Part shown: in pieces, positions 22,322 to 33,397 of the stretch
Layout of the letters: each line of letters opens with the position of its first letter
How positions within the stretch are numbered: position 1 is the first letter of the stretch
Source of the DNA: Trametes villosa
Lineage: Eukaryota; Basidiomycota; Agaricomycetes; Polyporales; Polyporaceae
Length of the DNA: 64,000 nt
Assembly: GCA_002964805.2 (NCBI GenBank)
Contig: PUDQ02000001.1
Span: 5,666,001 to 5,730,000, forward strand
Direction of reading: 5' to 3'
The notes under the pieces: model-generated
What the model saw: only the letters and a program-made list of their open reading frames with translations
Told to the model about the DNA's origin: nothing
The model's database searches: none
Made by a program: the position numbers and the translations under genes

Positions 22322-24996
22322 TCACCCGCCGCCTCGCAATATGCTCGACACCTCGTCCAGGCGCCCCTCGACGATAGCGAGGTCCCCCATCAGCCGCCTA
22401 TGCCGCCTCTCCAGCTGCTCCATGTACTCGTACGAATAGTCCGCCTGCCCGCCCGCGGCGAACGAGCTCTTGTCCTCATACGTCGTGGTGCGCGCGAACT
22501 CCGAGCCCGTTACGGACGGGGAGACCGACCGCTTCCCCTCGCGCGAGCTTTGGCCTGTACGCAGGAAGTACGAGCCCGTCGGAGTCTGGCTCCGTCGCGA
22601 GAGCATCGACATCGCCGAGCCCGGGCGCGGGGTGGGGCTCGGGCTGGGCGGCGCATCCGAGTCGAGGTCCGACGAGAAGCTCAAGTCGCCCACAGTGATC
22701 TCTTGCGTCAACCCCGCCGTGCCCCCGCCCGCGCTCCCACCAGCGGCCGGGCCCGACGCCCTCGACGACACGGACAGGAGCGACGCGCCGAGGATGCTGT
22801 CCCCATGCGACTGAGAGCCGGACTGCGAGGGCGCGTCGACGCGGAACGACACGCCGCCGTCGCCGACGACGGCGACGGAGCGGTCGAAGCGGAGCTCCTT
22901 GAGCGACGAGCGCGTGAGCGAGAGCAGCACGCGCGGCTTGCGCCCGCTCTCGAGCACCTTCTTGCGCGCGCTCATCCCGACGCAGTCGACGAGCTGCTTC
23001 ATCGCCTCGCGGTCCGACACCGCGCGCCGCTGCGCCGTGCGCCGCACCGTGCTCGCGCGCGGCAGCGTCTGAAACGGCGTGAGCGCGCTCGGCCGCACAG
23101 GCGTCGCGAACGGGTAGCGCGCGGCGGCGACGGGCGTGCTGTGGATGTTGTTGGACGGGGTCTGGCCGAATGGTGTGGGCGGGACGAAGAGGTGTTGGAG
23201 GGGGCGAGGGGTGCTGCGGTCTGCTTTCCCCTGTGAGCTCGAGGGCTTCTTGTCGAATGCGTCCTTGGGCGGCCCCCATGAGAAGCCGATGAAAGCGGCG
23301 ATGGGCTGTTCGCGGAGGATCGAACGGCTGGAGCCTTGCGAAGGCGTCGCCTGCACTACGGAAGCACCCCCCGGCGCGGACATGGGGGAAGACTGGAAGA
23401 GCGCGGAGAATGCGAACCCGCGGGAGTGCGACTCCTCTGGAGAGTCTGTGACCGCGGGTGCAGTGGGCACCACTGGTGCGCTATAAGCGAACTCAGGGAC
23501 GTGTAGATCCGCAGGTTTCTCCTCTGATTGGGATGTCTATCAGTCAAAGTCGTACAACGGGATGACACGCGTACTCATATGCAGATCATCGAAATCAACG
23601 GCGAAGAAGAAAGGGTGTTCCTTGATGTCCTTGACATCGCTGCGGCCTAGGCGCAACTCTGCAGATGTCAACAAGCTGCATGAACCGAGTCAGAATCATT
23701 GCCAGGCGGCCAGAAGTCAACATACCGGCGCAACAAGTCCTGCATATTCGCCGTAACGGGGGCAGCGGGATCGAACTTCAGGTACCTCTACAGAAATGTC
23801 AGTGTTAACCGGCAGCGAAACTCAATGATTGGGGCTTACATGGTGCTCCATAATCCTGGCGTACGTATGTCTAATCTCTCGAGAGAAGAATGGTGCGATG
23901 CCGTACACCATCTCGTAGAGCATCGCGCCTACGCTCCACCAGTCGGTTTCGCGGCCGTACCCCGACGGCTTGTGTTCCCTTGCCCAGCGCTCGTCGTCCT
24001 CCATCTCTAGCGCAACGAGAGCCTCTTCGTGCGCCTGAAGGATCTCAGGCGAGATGTAGTCACACGTCCCACAGGGCACCAGACAGTGTTCCAAGGGTAT
24101 TCGCTGGCTCCCGTCCGGCTCAAAAGGCAGCAGAGGGGCCGCAGAGCCAAAGTCGATCAGGCGAAGGTGGGCGTCAGCTGTCAGCACAAAGTTGTGTGGC
24201 TTGATGTCGCTGGAAGCATCGGTTGTTAGGACGGTTCGTTAAGCGCGAAGAGATTCGAACCGGTGCGCGAAGCCCTGGGAGTGGCACCAATGCACCGCGT
24301 TGACGATTTGCGGCGCCCACCACTGTAGGTCACACTCGAGTATTTTGCCATCGTGTGGACTGGACTCGAGGACGTCCCAGAGGGTGCCTCCCTCTACATA
24401 GTCCATCACGAGGTTGAGATGCGTGGGTGTCTGAAAGGCGCATAGCAGGTGTGGAGCCCAGGGAGACTCCGACTTCCGTGCTTGCAACAGAACGTCGCGC
24501 TCTGTTTGGGGAGAACATTGCTGAAGAAGACGAAAGGGAAACAGTAAGCATACCGACTCCGACAAACGTGGTCACTGAACTCTCACATCCCGCGTCTTCA
24601 GAGCAAAGCGTTTCTCGGTCGACTTGCGGACATAAAGGCAGCCGTCCAATTTGCAGGTTACAACGTCTATCTGTACTCACGTATGGTGCCAAATACACAA
24701 GTTTCACAGGAGAAAGATACGCACCACCCCAAACTGGCCATACTCAAGTGTTCCCACAAGATCTAAGTCCTTCTCGGTGAACCGCAATGAGTCGATCTGC
24801 GTGGTTTTGGCTGAGCAGAACGACGTTAGCAGCACTCCATAACATGGCGTTGATCTTGATATTACATACCTGTCTTTCCAATCACAGTCTGCCCGTGCAT
24901 AAGCTGATCGAGTACCACAGCTTCAGCATCCTCTCCGCTGTCCGCGCCGATCAGAGAGCTTAAACGAGTCTTCCTTTTCCGCCACGACTGAGACAT
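22322..24996 (-). CDS. AGC-family Ser/Thr kinase (DMPK/NDR-like)
   Basis: Eight exons: 24996-24870, 24810-24725, 24670-24587, 24520-24261, 24209-23840, 23787-23726, 23675-23575 and 23523-22322, giving 763 residues. The splices restore the kinase core. The Gly loop is a variant (GTLEYGQFGV). The ATP Lys is in FALK (about K96). QTERDVLLQA gives the helix C Glu. The catalytic loop is HRDIKPHNF (D187), followed by IDFGSA (D205), CGTCDYISPE and DWWSVGAMLYEM. The long C-terminal tail carries AFIGFSW, which resembles the hydrophobic motif FxGF(T/S)(F/Y) of DMPK/ROCK kinases, and is otherwise disordered. The donor of intron 4 (GTTCGA) is atypical. The substrate is unknown; relatives act in polarity and cytoskeleton control. 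Confidence 0.85.
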
Positions 24997-26575
24997 CCAA
25001 TGTCATGGGTAGTTCGAGATCAGGTTTGAATAGCAGCAGGTAATAAAGATAGCAAAAGCCAGAAGATATACAAGAGGCAAGGCCGTCGACAACGTCGCGG
25101 TGAAACAGAGAGATGCGCGCGACTTTGGCGCCCGCTATCTACGCGACTAACCGCGACGGTCACGTGGCGGCGTGGCGGCGTTTGCCGCGGCATCCCAGCA
25201 ATAAGTCTGTAGCGCCGGCGAACGGCATCACCCGCTACCGGGCCAGGATACGCAGCAGAGGGAAGCAGGATGTATTATGGCGCATGGTGTTACACGAGTA
25301 AGTAGACAGGGAATGAATATGAGTGTGCAACGCCTCGCCCCTGGTGCTCCACAGTCCTATAGGCGCGCGGAATGTGTCTGCAGCGTGTGGATCGGGCGAA
25401 GAAGGGAATAGCAGTCGATGTGTAGGAAAAGTCGGTTAGTACAGAGCTTGCTCTTCTAACCTTTGCGATACGTAGAGCGTTATATGGAGAATAAACACAT
25501 GCAAGTCCAGAAGGATGTTGAACAACGTAGTCGCGGCTCACACTCGAGCAAGAGAACTGTGATAACATCGTGTGGCATATTGAATCTACGTTAATGGGCC
25601 CTCTCTGCTCCAGAGTCATATACACCCCCCGCGAACTCATCACAACGGCGAGGACTCAAGCGCTCCCCTGGGCTCACGCCGCCTTGTGCGTAGACGCTTG
25701 ATATGTTCGGGTATCATTGTAAAACCCCATTTTCACCTCGAGTAGACGATTGTTCAAGCGCTACGTATATACGTAGTAGCTAGTGCATGATAGAATATTC
25801 CTGGGGTCGCGATGGCGAGGAGTGAACGGCGCAAGACAAGAAGGCGCGAACATGGTGATGAAGGTCCAGGAGGCCCCGACACGGTCCAAGCGTGAGAAAA
25901 ACATTGGGCTCCTCACGTGACTGGAACAAAAACGAGGGGGTAGTCGAGAGGCCACAAAGACCCCCTACCGTTACCGGTAGCGGGAATTGCAAGCTGGTTT
26001 TCTTAGCAAGTACGTTGAACGAACTACTACCAAGCTCCAGAACTTATGATATATTGACTTACGTGGCCAGGCTTTCAGCTACGCCGTATGCCAGAAGTCT
26101 CGAGCTCAGCATCCGATTTAATCCTGGGCGACTAGTATGTGGGCTCCGTCCCCGGCGCTCCACAAAAGTTGCCCCTCGACCGCTCCGGCGAAGTGCCAGT
26201 TCAGCCTCAAGGATTCGCATTACTCGACTCGGGCTTGATACAAACTTTCAACTCACGTCAGTCATTTCAGGAAGCTCTGAAATAATTCAAGGTACAGTGC
26301 GACTTACACCTTGCTCCACTGTTGGGCGCCCCAGTGACACCATGTTACCAGTACAGTGGTCAAACTCGCGTGAGCGGGTTCAACGGCCGTAACATGATTA
26401 CAGGCGGGCACACAGATGTTCCATACTGATACGTCAGCGGCCACCGTTTTGACAGCGGGGTGTGAGTACAGAGACAAGAACGCAGTCCGTCCGAAGTCGA
26501 CCCAGCCTCGAGTCAGCGCCCAATACAAACTCTCATCACTGCTCCAGCCCACACTTAGAATAGGAAAGGCTATGC
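24997..26575. other. Intergenic, no gene seen
   Basis: Only short frames without motifs were found upstream of the kinase gene. No tandem repeat, tRNA or mobile-element end was recognised. Confidence 0.45.
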
Positions 26576-26582
26576 ACGTAGG

Positions 26583-26892
26583 AGGTACCTGACGTATACA
26601 CTCAGGCTACATAACCTCCGGACTTCCCTCTTGGGTATATGCGGAACGGGGAGACTCCTTGCTCCGCTGCCGCACCCTCCCGAAGCTATCCTCGTTCACA
26701 TGTCGGAGGTACGTCGTGTCTTCTCTCAGCTCTGATGCACGTGTGTAATGCGCGGCGTTGGAATTGTCGGAGCGTGACTACGATGATGCCGTGGCTTCTC
26801 GCGACCCGAGTACAACTCCGCCAGGAGGTTGAAAAGAACAAGGCCGCTGTCTGCGTGCCTTCCCACCCTCTCACCGCTGCTCCCATGGACGC
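26583..26892 (+). promoter_or_regulatory. Diverged copy of the 9,624 gene's upstream region, cut by an LTR
   Basis: It matches 9,305-9,623 up to the start codon. Here the ATG is at 26,885, and only ATG-GAC-GC remains before the LTR begins at 26,893. The TATA-like box of the other copy is replaced by TTGAAAAG. The rest of this paralogue was not found in the window. Confidence 0.7.
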
Positions 26893-27598
26893 TGATATGC
26901 CCGGTGCACCGCTGACTCCAGAAATCGCGACACAGGCGGCGGCGCGCACACTTGGATTTCGCGATGGCAGTGCGCGCGCAGAGCTCGCGACAGGGCCTTG
27001 GGAGCAAGTGCGCGCAGGAGCTCATTGGGCAGCGCGGAGCGCGAGTCACTGTCAAGAGGCGGGCGCAGCACACGCGGGGCCCTATCAGGTGCGGGCGCTA
27101 ATGGCGCGGCAGGCATTCCGAGCGCGCGCGCAGTGGGTGTGCGGCGGGCGCGACGGTCCGCGCGCGGCGCAGAGCGGTTCCCGAGAAGCAGTCTAGGCCG
27201 CGCTCGGGTCCAGGCTTAGGTAGCTACGATCCCTCCATGTATCTTCGCGCCTCGGGCGCTACAGAACTCAGATTCCTTTCCCCCTCACCCTCAGGAGCTC
27301 AATTGCGTCTGCGTCCCCTTTGCGAATAGCGTCCTGCGTTGCGTTGCGTTGCGAACTGCGCCCCTGCGTCTTCCCTAGCGTTCCCACTTGCTCTCTCTCT
27401 GCAAGGCCTACCCGCCAGCGCGCCGCATACGCGTTGCGATCCGCGCGAGACTTGCCAGCGCATTGCGCTTTCGCCGCAAGGGCACCCCGACTCGAACCTC
27501 GCTCTCCTCCGCTTCGCGCTTAGCTTCCCTACAGGCCTCGTCCTCCGAAGGCTCTCGGCCTGTCTCTGGTTGTCCCTAGGGGATAGTTGAGTGCATCA
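26893..27598 (+). repeat. LTR of element A (5')
   Basis: 706 bp with TGAT...ATCA ends. It is flanked on the left by GACGC. It carries a run of GCGTT pentamers near 27,333-27,355 that varies in number between the four LTR copies. Confidence 0.85.
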
Positions 27599-27601
27599 TT
27601 C

Positions 27602-27619
27602 TGGTGACCACCGCAGGGG
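27602..27619 (+). other. Candidate primer-binding site of element A
   Basis: TGGTGACCACCGCAGG starts 3 nt after the LTR. TGG is the complement of a tRNA CCA end, and the position is right for a minus-strand primer site. The same sequence follows the LTR of element B at 29,601. The tRNA used is not identified. Confidence 0.5.
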
Positions 27620-27987
27620 GGTGGAGTTAGGACTTCACAGTCGGCTTCCTCCTTCGACGGCAACAGCGCTGTCTCCGTCGCGATTGCGCACCATCTCGCG
27701 ATTTCCTCAAGCCCACCCACGCGCCCTCAAACAGGAAGCGACTGCGCGCGCGCAACGCGGGAGCGACAGCGCGGATTGGCGACATCGGCCCAAGTCTGCA
27801 CCGCACGGAGCCCTTCCCCATCACCCAGTCTGCGCTAGGCGAGCGAGCATCAAAGCCGCGCTTAGACCCCCTTCTGTCGCTAAGTGCGCAATCTTTCCGG
27901 ACCTCTTCTCCTGCCTTGCCTTCTTGCATCTCCTACTCTCCCTTGCCATTGCGCGTCTCCCCTCCTTCCAAGCTTAGCGTCCCCAAC

Positions 27988-28920
27988 ATGCCACAAGAGA
28001 ACGGCGACCTTCCGCGACCGCGCTCCGCGATGCCCCCAGCGCGCCACCCCACTGCTCCCATCTTCGACCCGCAAGAAGTGTGCACCCTGCGCGGTTTCTT
28101 CCAGGATCTCGAGGCACTCTTTGAGATCAGTGAGGTGGATGATGAACGAGCCAAGAAGCGGTGGGTCATCCGTTACCTCCCGATGGCTGTGAGCGATCTC
28201 TGCGAGGGCCTTCCGGCCTACGCGAGCGACGCGAAGTCGTACGAGGACCTCAAGAGCGCGATCACGGAACTCTACCCTGAGGCGGGCGAAGCGCGCAAGT
28301 ACTCGGTGGCCAATGTCGAGGCTCTCGTAGCGGCGCGCAGGACGCGGTCGATCACCAGTATCGCGGAGCTCTCCAGCTACCATCGCGACTTCCTTGCCCA
28401 GACCATCTATCTTGTCAAGACGGACCGCATCTCTCAGTCGGAACAGTCGCGCCTCTTTGTGCGTGGTATCTGCTCGCCGCTCCGGGAACAGGTCTTGCAG
28501 CCCCTACAGCTCAAGGAGCCGGACCACTACCCTGACGACCCCTACCCACTGGAGACCGTCTACAACGCTGTGGTCTTTGTCCTCCATGGCACCCTCGCAT
28601 CTGGTCTGCCATCTGCGCCTGCGCCCGCGACAAATACAGCACTGAGCGCGCCAAACACCGGCGGAACGATGGTGAAGATGGAGGATCTGGGCGCCATCCT
28701 GAGGCTACTCACGCAATCGGTCAGCGAAGGGAGCGCGGGTGCGACCGCGCACACTGCGAACCACGGTAGAGGCCCCCAGCAGGTCCAGCTGCCGCCACCG
28801 GCTCACGGCGAAGCTTGGTATCCGCCCGCGAACACCCCAGGTGGACACTCCTGCCACTACTGCGGCGGCGTGAGCTGCCAGCTACGGAACTGCCCGGCCG
28901 TCGAAGAGGACATCCGGTGA
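27988..28920 (+). pseudogene. Truncated gag of element A
   Basis: 310 codons from ATG 27,988, closely similar to the first third of the gag at 29,988. It stops just after the Cys cluster (CHYCGGVSCQLRNC) and VEEDIR, because the stop TGA is formed by the first bases of element B's LTR. It cannot give a full Gag. Confidence 0.85.
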
Positions 28921-29597
28921 TACGCCCGGTGCACCGCTGACTCCAGAAATCGCGACACAGGCGGCGGCGCGCACGCTTGGATTTCGCGATAGCAGCGCGC
29001 GCGCAGAGCTCGCGACAGGGCCTTGGGAGCAAGTGCGCGCAGGAGCTCATTGGGCAGCGCGGAGCACGAGTCACTGTCAAGAGGCGGGCGCTAATGGCGC
29101 GGCAGGCATTCCGAGCGCGCGCGCAGTGGGTGCGCGGCGGGCGCGACGGTCCGCGCGCGGCGCGGAGCGGTTCCCGAGAAGCAGTCTAGGCCGCGCTCGG
29201 GTCCAGGCTTAGGTAGCTACGATCCCTCCATGTATCTTCGCGCCTCGGGCGCTAGACAATTCAGATTCCTTTCCCCCTCACCCTCAGGAGCTCAATTGCG
29301 TCTGCGTCCCCTCTGCGAATAGCGTCCTGCGTTGCGTTGCGTTGCGTTGCGAACTGCGCCCCTGCGTCTTCCCTAGCGTTTCCGCTTGCGCTCTCACTGC
29401 GAAGCCTTCCCGCCAGCTCTCCGCGTACGCGTTGCGATCCGCGCGAGACTTGCCAGCGCATCGCGCTTTCGCCGCAAGGGCACCCCGACTCGAACCTCGC
29501 TTCTCCTCAGCTTCGCGCTTAGCTTCCCTACAGGCCTCGTCCTCCGAAGGCCCTCGGCCTGTCTCTGGTTGCCCCTAGGGGATAGTTGAGTGCATCA
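28918..29597 (+). repeat. 5' LTR of element B
   Basis: 680 bp, TGATACGCCC to TGCATCA. It lacks about 32 bp present in the other three LTRs. The gap lies between two GCGGGCGC words, the usual mark of a deletion between short direct repeats. Confidence 0.88.
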
Positions 29598-29987
29598 TTC
29601 TGGTGACCACCGCAGGGGGGTGGAGTTAGGACTTCACAGTCGGCTTCCTCCTTCGACGGCAACAGCGCTGTCTCCGTCGCGATTGCGCGCCATCTCGCGA
29701 TTTCCTCAAGCCCACCCACGCGCCCTCAAACACGAAGCGACTGCGCGCGCGCGACGCGGGAGCGACAGCGCGGATTGGCGACATCGGCCCAAGTCTGCAC
29801 CGCACGGAGCCCTTCCCCATCACCCAGTCTGCGCTAGGCGAGCAAGCTTCAAAGCCGTGCTTGGACCCCTTTCTGTCGCTAAGTGCACAATCCTTCCGGA
29901 CCTCTTCTCCTGCCTTGCCTTCTCGCATCTCCTACTCTCCCTTGCCATCGCGTGTCTCCCCTCCTTCCAAGCTCCAGCGGACCCAAC

Positions 29988-32831
29988 ATGCCGCAAGAGA
30001 ACGACGACCTTCCGCGACCGCGCTCTGCGATGCCCCCAGCGCGCCACCCCACCGCTCCCATCTTCGACCCGCAAGAAGTGCGCACCCTGCGCGGTTTCTT
30101 CCAGGATCTCGAGGCGCTCTTTGAGATCAGCGAGGTGGATGATGAACGAGCTAAGAAGCGGTGGGTCATCCGTTACCTCCCGATGGCCGTGAGCGATCTC
30201 TGCGAGAGCCTTCCGGCCTACGTGAGCGACTCGAAGTCGTACGAGGACCTCAAGAGCGCGATCACGGAACTCTACCCTGAGGCGGGCGAAGCGCGCAAGT
30301 ACTCGGTGGCCAATGTCGAGGCTCTCGTAGCAGCGCGCAGGATGCGGTCGATCACCAGTATCGTGGAGCTCTCCAGCTACCATCGCGACTTCCTTGCCCA
30401 GACCATCTACCTCGTCAAGACGGACCGCATCTCTCAGTCGGAACAGTCGCGCCTCTTCGTGCGCGGCATCTGCTCGCCGCTCCGGGAACAGGTCTTGCAG
30501 TGCCTACAGCTCAAGGAGCCGGACCATTACCCTGACGACCCCTACCCGCTGGAGACTGTCTACAACGCAGCGGTCTTTGTCCTCCATGGCACCCTCGCGT
30601 CTGGTCTGCCATCTGCGCCTGCGCCTGCGACAAACACAGCACTGAGCGCGCCAAACACCGGCGGAGCGATGGTGAAGATGGAGGATCTTGGCGCCATCCT
30701 GAGGCTACTCGCGCAATCGGTCAGCGAAGGGAGCGCGGGTGCGACCGCGCACACCGCGAACCCCGGTAGAGGCCCGCAGCAGGTCCAGCTGCTGCCGCCG
30801 GCTCACGGCGAAGCTTGGTATCCGCCCGCGAACACCCCAGGTGGACACTCCTGCCACTACTGCGGCGGCGTGAGCTGCCAGCTACGGAACTGCCCGGCCG
30901 TCGAAGAGGACATCCGGGGCGGTCGCGTCAGGCGCAATGACCAAGGCTATGTGGTGCTCTCGAATGGCAGCTTCATCCCCAGGACGCTCTTCAGCCCACA
31001 GTTCGAAGGCGTAACAATCCGCGACCGCGTCTACGAGTGGCATCGCCGCAACCCAGGCACACTGGCACATCACGCGAACGCGCCGGCGCCGGTGGTCGCA
31101 CAGCTCAGCTTCGAGGTCGCGCGCGACAACTATGGCCGCCCTCCCAGGCCTAGCTTCCAGCTCAGCGCAGCCGAGCGCATTGCGCAGCTCGAGCACGAGA
31201 TCCGCATGCTCAAGCAGGCTAGCCATAGCCAAGGCCGGAATGGTGCCGATAGTGTCGCGAGGTCCCCATACCGCAGCTCACATTCGCGACCGACTTCGCT
31301 GTTCCCCAGGGAGCGAGAGCGCTTTGGCGATGCGGACGCCAACCAGCCACGCGTCAAACACCCCTCCCAGCCACAAGCCGAGCCCCTGCCGACACACACT
31401 AGCTCTAGCCAGCGCCAGCGCGACCCCTCACCTCATCAGCCAGCTCTACCCCCGAACGCAGCGGCAGGCGAAGCGCGCGCGTACCGCGAAGCGACTACCA
31501 TGGAAGGACACGAGAACCCCTTTGCGAAGACGCGCGACACAGCATACAACCCATCCCACGGACCGGCTCAACTCAGGGCTATCGCGGTGGGCGACATGTG
31601 CGATGCAATGATCAGTATGATCGCACGCGAGGCCAGCTCCCCAAGAGTGGCTGACCGCCCACCCACACTTTCCCCAGTCTCTTCCTCACGCCAAAGACCC
31701 ACTGCGAGCGAAGCACGAGAGCACCCTTTTGCGAAACCGCGCCGCAAGGCAGCTGCCCCTTCCCCGAACCGCGACGTTGGTAAGCCCCCAGCGACGCAGA
31801 GCGCACCGGAGCGCGAGGCGGCCTATCAGACGCGTACTCCAGACTACAACCCTAAGTTTGCGGAGGAGACCCCCGAGACATCGCGGAAGACACCACCCGC
31901 TGCGCGATCGCCAGAGCGGCCCCTTCCCCTCCTTCCTGAGCGACACGCAAAGTCTTGCGGCACCGACCCCCCATCCCCAGTTCCGACCACCATGCGCTCC
32001 ACCGGCATTGCCTGCGCCGCTTCCCTCCTTGACCCTCGCGAGAGCCAGGACTTGCGTCACCAGGATTCGCCAGAGACCGCGAGTCTCGCAAGCAACAAGG
32101 TGCTAGACTGCGCTACGGTTGCGGCGGTCATGGAGGCGGATGGGGACGGATGTGCCCTCAGTGCCTATACCCCTGTGCCCCCTGCTTCGGATTCTACGTG
32201 CTCCGTGTCCTCACATTCCGCCTGCGCGCTCTCTCTACCTGCGCTCTATCTCCCATCCTGTGATCGCGTCCCCGAGGCCACTGCGGCCTTTCCCCCCAGC
32301 TCGGATCTACAAAACGAACCTGCCGCCTCTGCCTCATTGCTCGGCTCTGCGGTCACGGTTGGAACCACTGGCGCAGCGACACGCGACTCCGTTGCCCTGG
32401 ACCTCACACCGGACCATCGCAAGATGCGCTTCTCCTACTGCCCCTGCCGCGCGCGACCAGCGAAAACGCTCTACCTGGTCGGCGTCCACAGACTAGTTGC
32501 GGAGATGCAGATCAGCCTGGGCCAGAGCGCGACGCACTGGCTTCCCCCGCAACCGCGCAGGAGCCTCTCTGGCACCGACAGCCTCACCCACCCTTTCGCG
32601 CTCACCCAGATGACCGAGGACGGTCACAATCTCAGTGGGGGGGAGAATGCACCGGACGCAGGCACCCAGAACACGAGCGGAGCACCAGGTCAGAGCGCGC
32701 GAGCGAGGAGAACCACGGAGCGAACCAGAGTCATCTTGACAGCGGAGGGCGACACACGCGCGATCGCAGGACTAGAGGACAGCAACGACAGCGAGCCAGC
32801 GACCGAGGAGATTACACTGGAAGACAACTAG
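29988..32831 (+). CDS. gag: Gag polyprotein of LTR element B
   Basis: 947 residues from ATG 29,988. The N-terminal third is the Gag core seen in Agaricomycete gypsy elements: LRGFFQDLEALFEIS, KKRWVIRYLP, ITELYPEAGEARKYSV, FLAQTIYLVKTDRIS, LQLKEPDHYPDDPYPLE. A Cys cluster follows at about residue 289 (C-x2-C-x4-C-x4-C), where a zinc knuckle normally has His as the third ligand. A short conserved block follows (GYVVLSNGSFIPRTLF). From about residue 400 the protein is Pro/Ser/Glu-rich, disordered and acidic at the end. No protease or polymerase follows in any frame. An in-frame start further upstream is possible, but this ATG matches that of element A. Confidence 0.88.
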   Translation: MPQENDDLPRPRSAMPPARHPTAPIFDPQEVRTLRGFFQDLEALFEISEVDDERAKKRWVIRYLPMAVSDLCESLPAYVSDSKSYEDLKSAITELYPEAGEARKYSVANVEALVAARRMRSITSIVELSSYHRDFLAQTIYLVKTDRISQSEQSRLFVRGICSPLREQVLQCLQLKEPDHYPDDPYPLETVYNAAVFVLHGTLASGLPSAPAPATNTALSAPNTGGAMVKMEDLGAILRLLAQSVSEGSAGATAHTANPGRGPQQVQLLPPAHGEAWYPPANTPGGHSCHYCGGVSCQLRNCPAVEEDIRGGRVRRNDQGYVVLSNGSFIPRTLFSPQFEGVTIRDRVYEWHRRNPGTLAHHANAPAPVVAQLSFEVARDNYGRPPRPSFQLSAAERIAQLEHEIRMLKQASHSQGRNGADSVARSPYRSSHSRPTSLFPRERERFGDADANQPRVKHPSQPQAEPLPTHTSSSQRQRDPSPHQPALPPNAAAGEARAYREATTMEGHENPFAKTRDTAYNPSHGPAQLRAIAVGDMCDAMISMIAREASSPRVADRPPTLSPVSSSRQRPTASEAREHPFAKPRRKAAAPSPNRDVGKPPATQSAPEREAAYQTRTPDYNPKFAEETPETSRKTPPAARSPERPLPLLPERHAKSCGTDPPSPVPTTMRSTGIACAASLLDPRESQDLRHQDSPETASLASNKVLDCATVAAVMEADGDGCALSAYTPVPPASDSTCSVSSHSACALSLPALYLPSCDRVPEATAAFPPSSDLQNEPAASASLLGSAVTVGTTGAATRDSVALDLTPDHRKMRFSYCPCRARPAKTLYLVGVHRLVAEMQISLGQSATHWLPPQPRRSLSGTDSLTHPFALTQMTEDGHNLSGGENAPDAGTQNTSGAPGQSARARRTTERTRVILTAEGDTRAIAGLEDSNDSEPATEEITLEDN

Positions 32832-33397
32832 CGCGGCGCATGGCGGACGCGCAGGCGCGATAGGCTCCCAGACAATGCGGACACATACGAAGAGCGCGCT
32901 GGCGTGCTCCCACTTCCCTCTCGCTTCCATCTTCTTCTTTGTACATTGCGCTGATTCGCTCTGGCTCGCGTGCTCTCTCTCTCTCTCTCGCTCTGGCGCC
33001 CCTTTGCTCTCTCTCACGCGCTCTCTCACCTCTCTCCCCTTCCCTTATCCTGCGGACCAGCTTGAGACCAAAGAAAGGCCGACCAGCGCCGCGCAGGAGC
33101 GCGCGGGCAGGCTGACGCGATTGGCGATCTGGGTACTGACTACGGACATTACCACCTTACGGCCCGCTCACCACCTCCCCTCCCTTCCGACTGCGCACCC
33201 TCACTCATCATCCTCCAAGAACGGCAGGGTGTGGCGGGCCCGAGCGCTGCGCACATCGCGGAGGTATCGCTCCACTTCACCGATCTGCGCATCAAGCGCG
33301 ACGCGACGGAGACGGAGACCACTAAGCTCGACGCGCGCGTTGTCGGCCGCGCTGTCGCGCAAGGAGGCAGTGCCAGCGGGCGCGGACTGTAGGACTG
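32832..33397. other. Internal region of element B without coding motifs
   Basis: It lies between the gag stop and the convergent end of the antisense gene. It holds a CT-rich run (about 32,967-32,990). No pol sequence was seen. Confidence 0.5.

Larger units (their letters stand above)
26893..28917 (+). mobile_element. Gypsy-type LTR element A, 5' fragment
   Basis: It consists of a 5' LTR (26,893-27,598, starting TGATATGCCC and ending TGCATCA), a leader, and the first part of gag. It stops exactly where the LTR of element B starts (28,918). Sequence and layout match element B closely. The rest of this copy is not present downstream. Confidence 0.85.

Noticed and set aside
22476..23279. Arg-rich 267-codon frame opposite the kinase tail
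   Set aside because: High-GC shadow of the kinase's last exon, with composition typical of an antisense or shifted frame.
32971..33000. CT-rich run as a functional element
   Set aside because: Short simple sequence inside the LTR element; nothing links it to a function.
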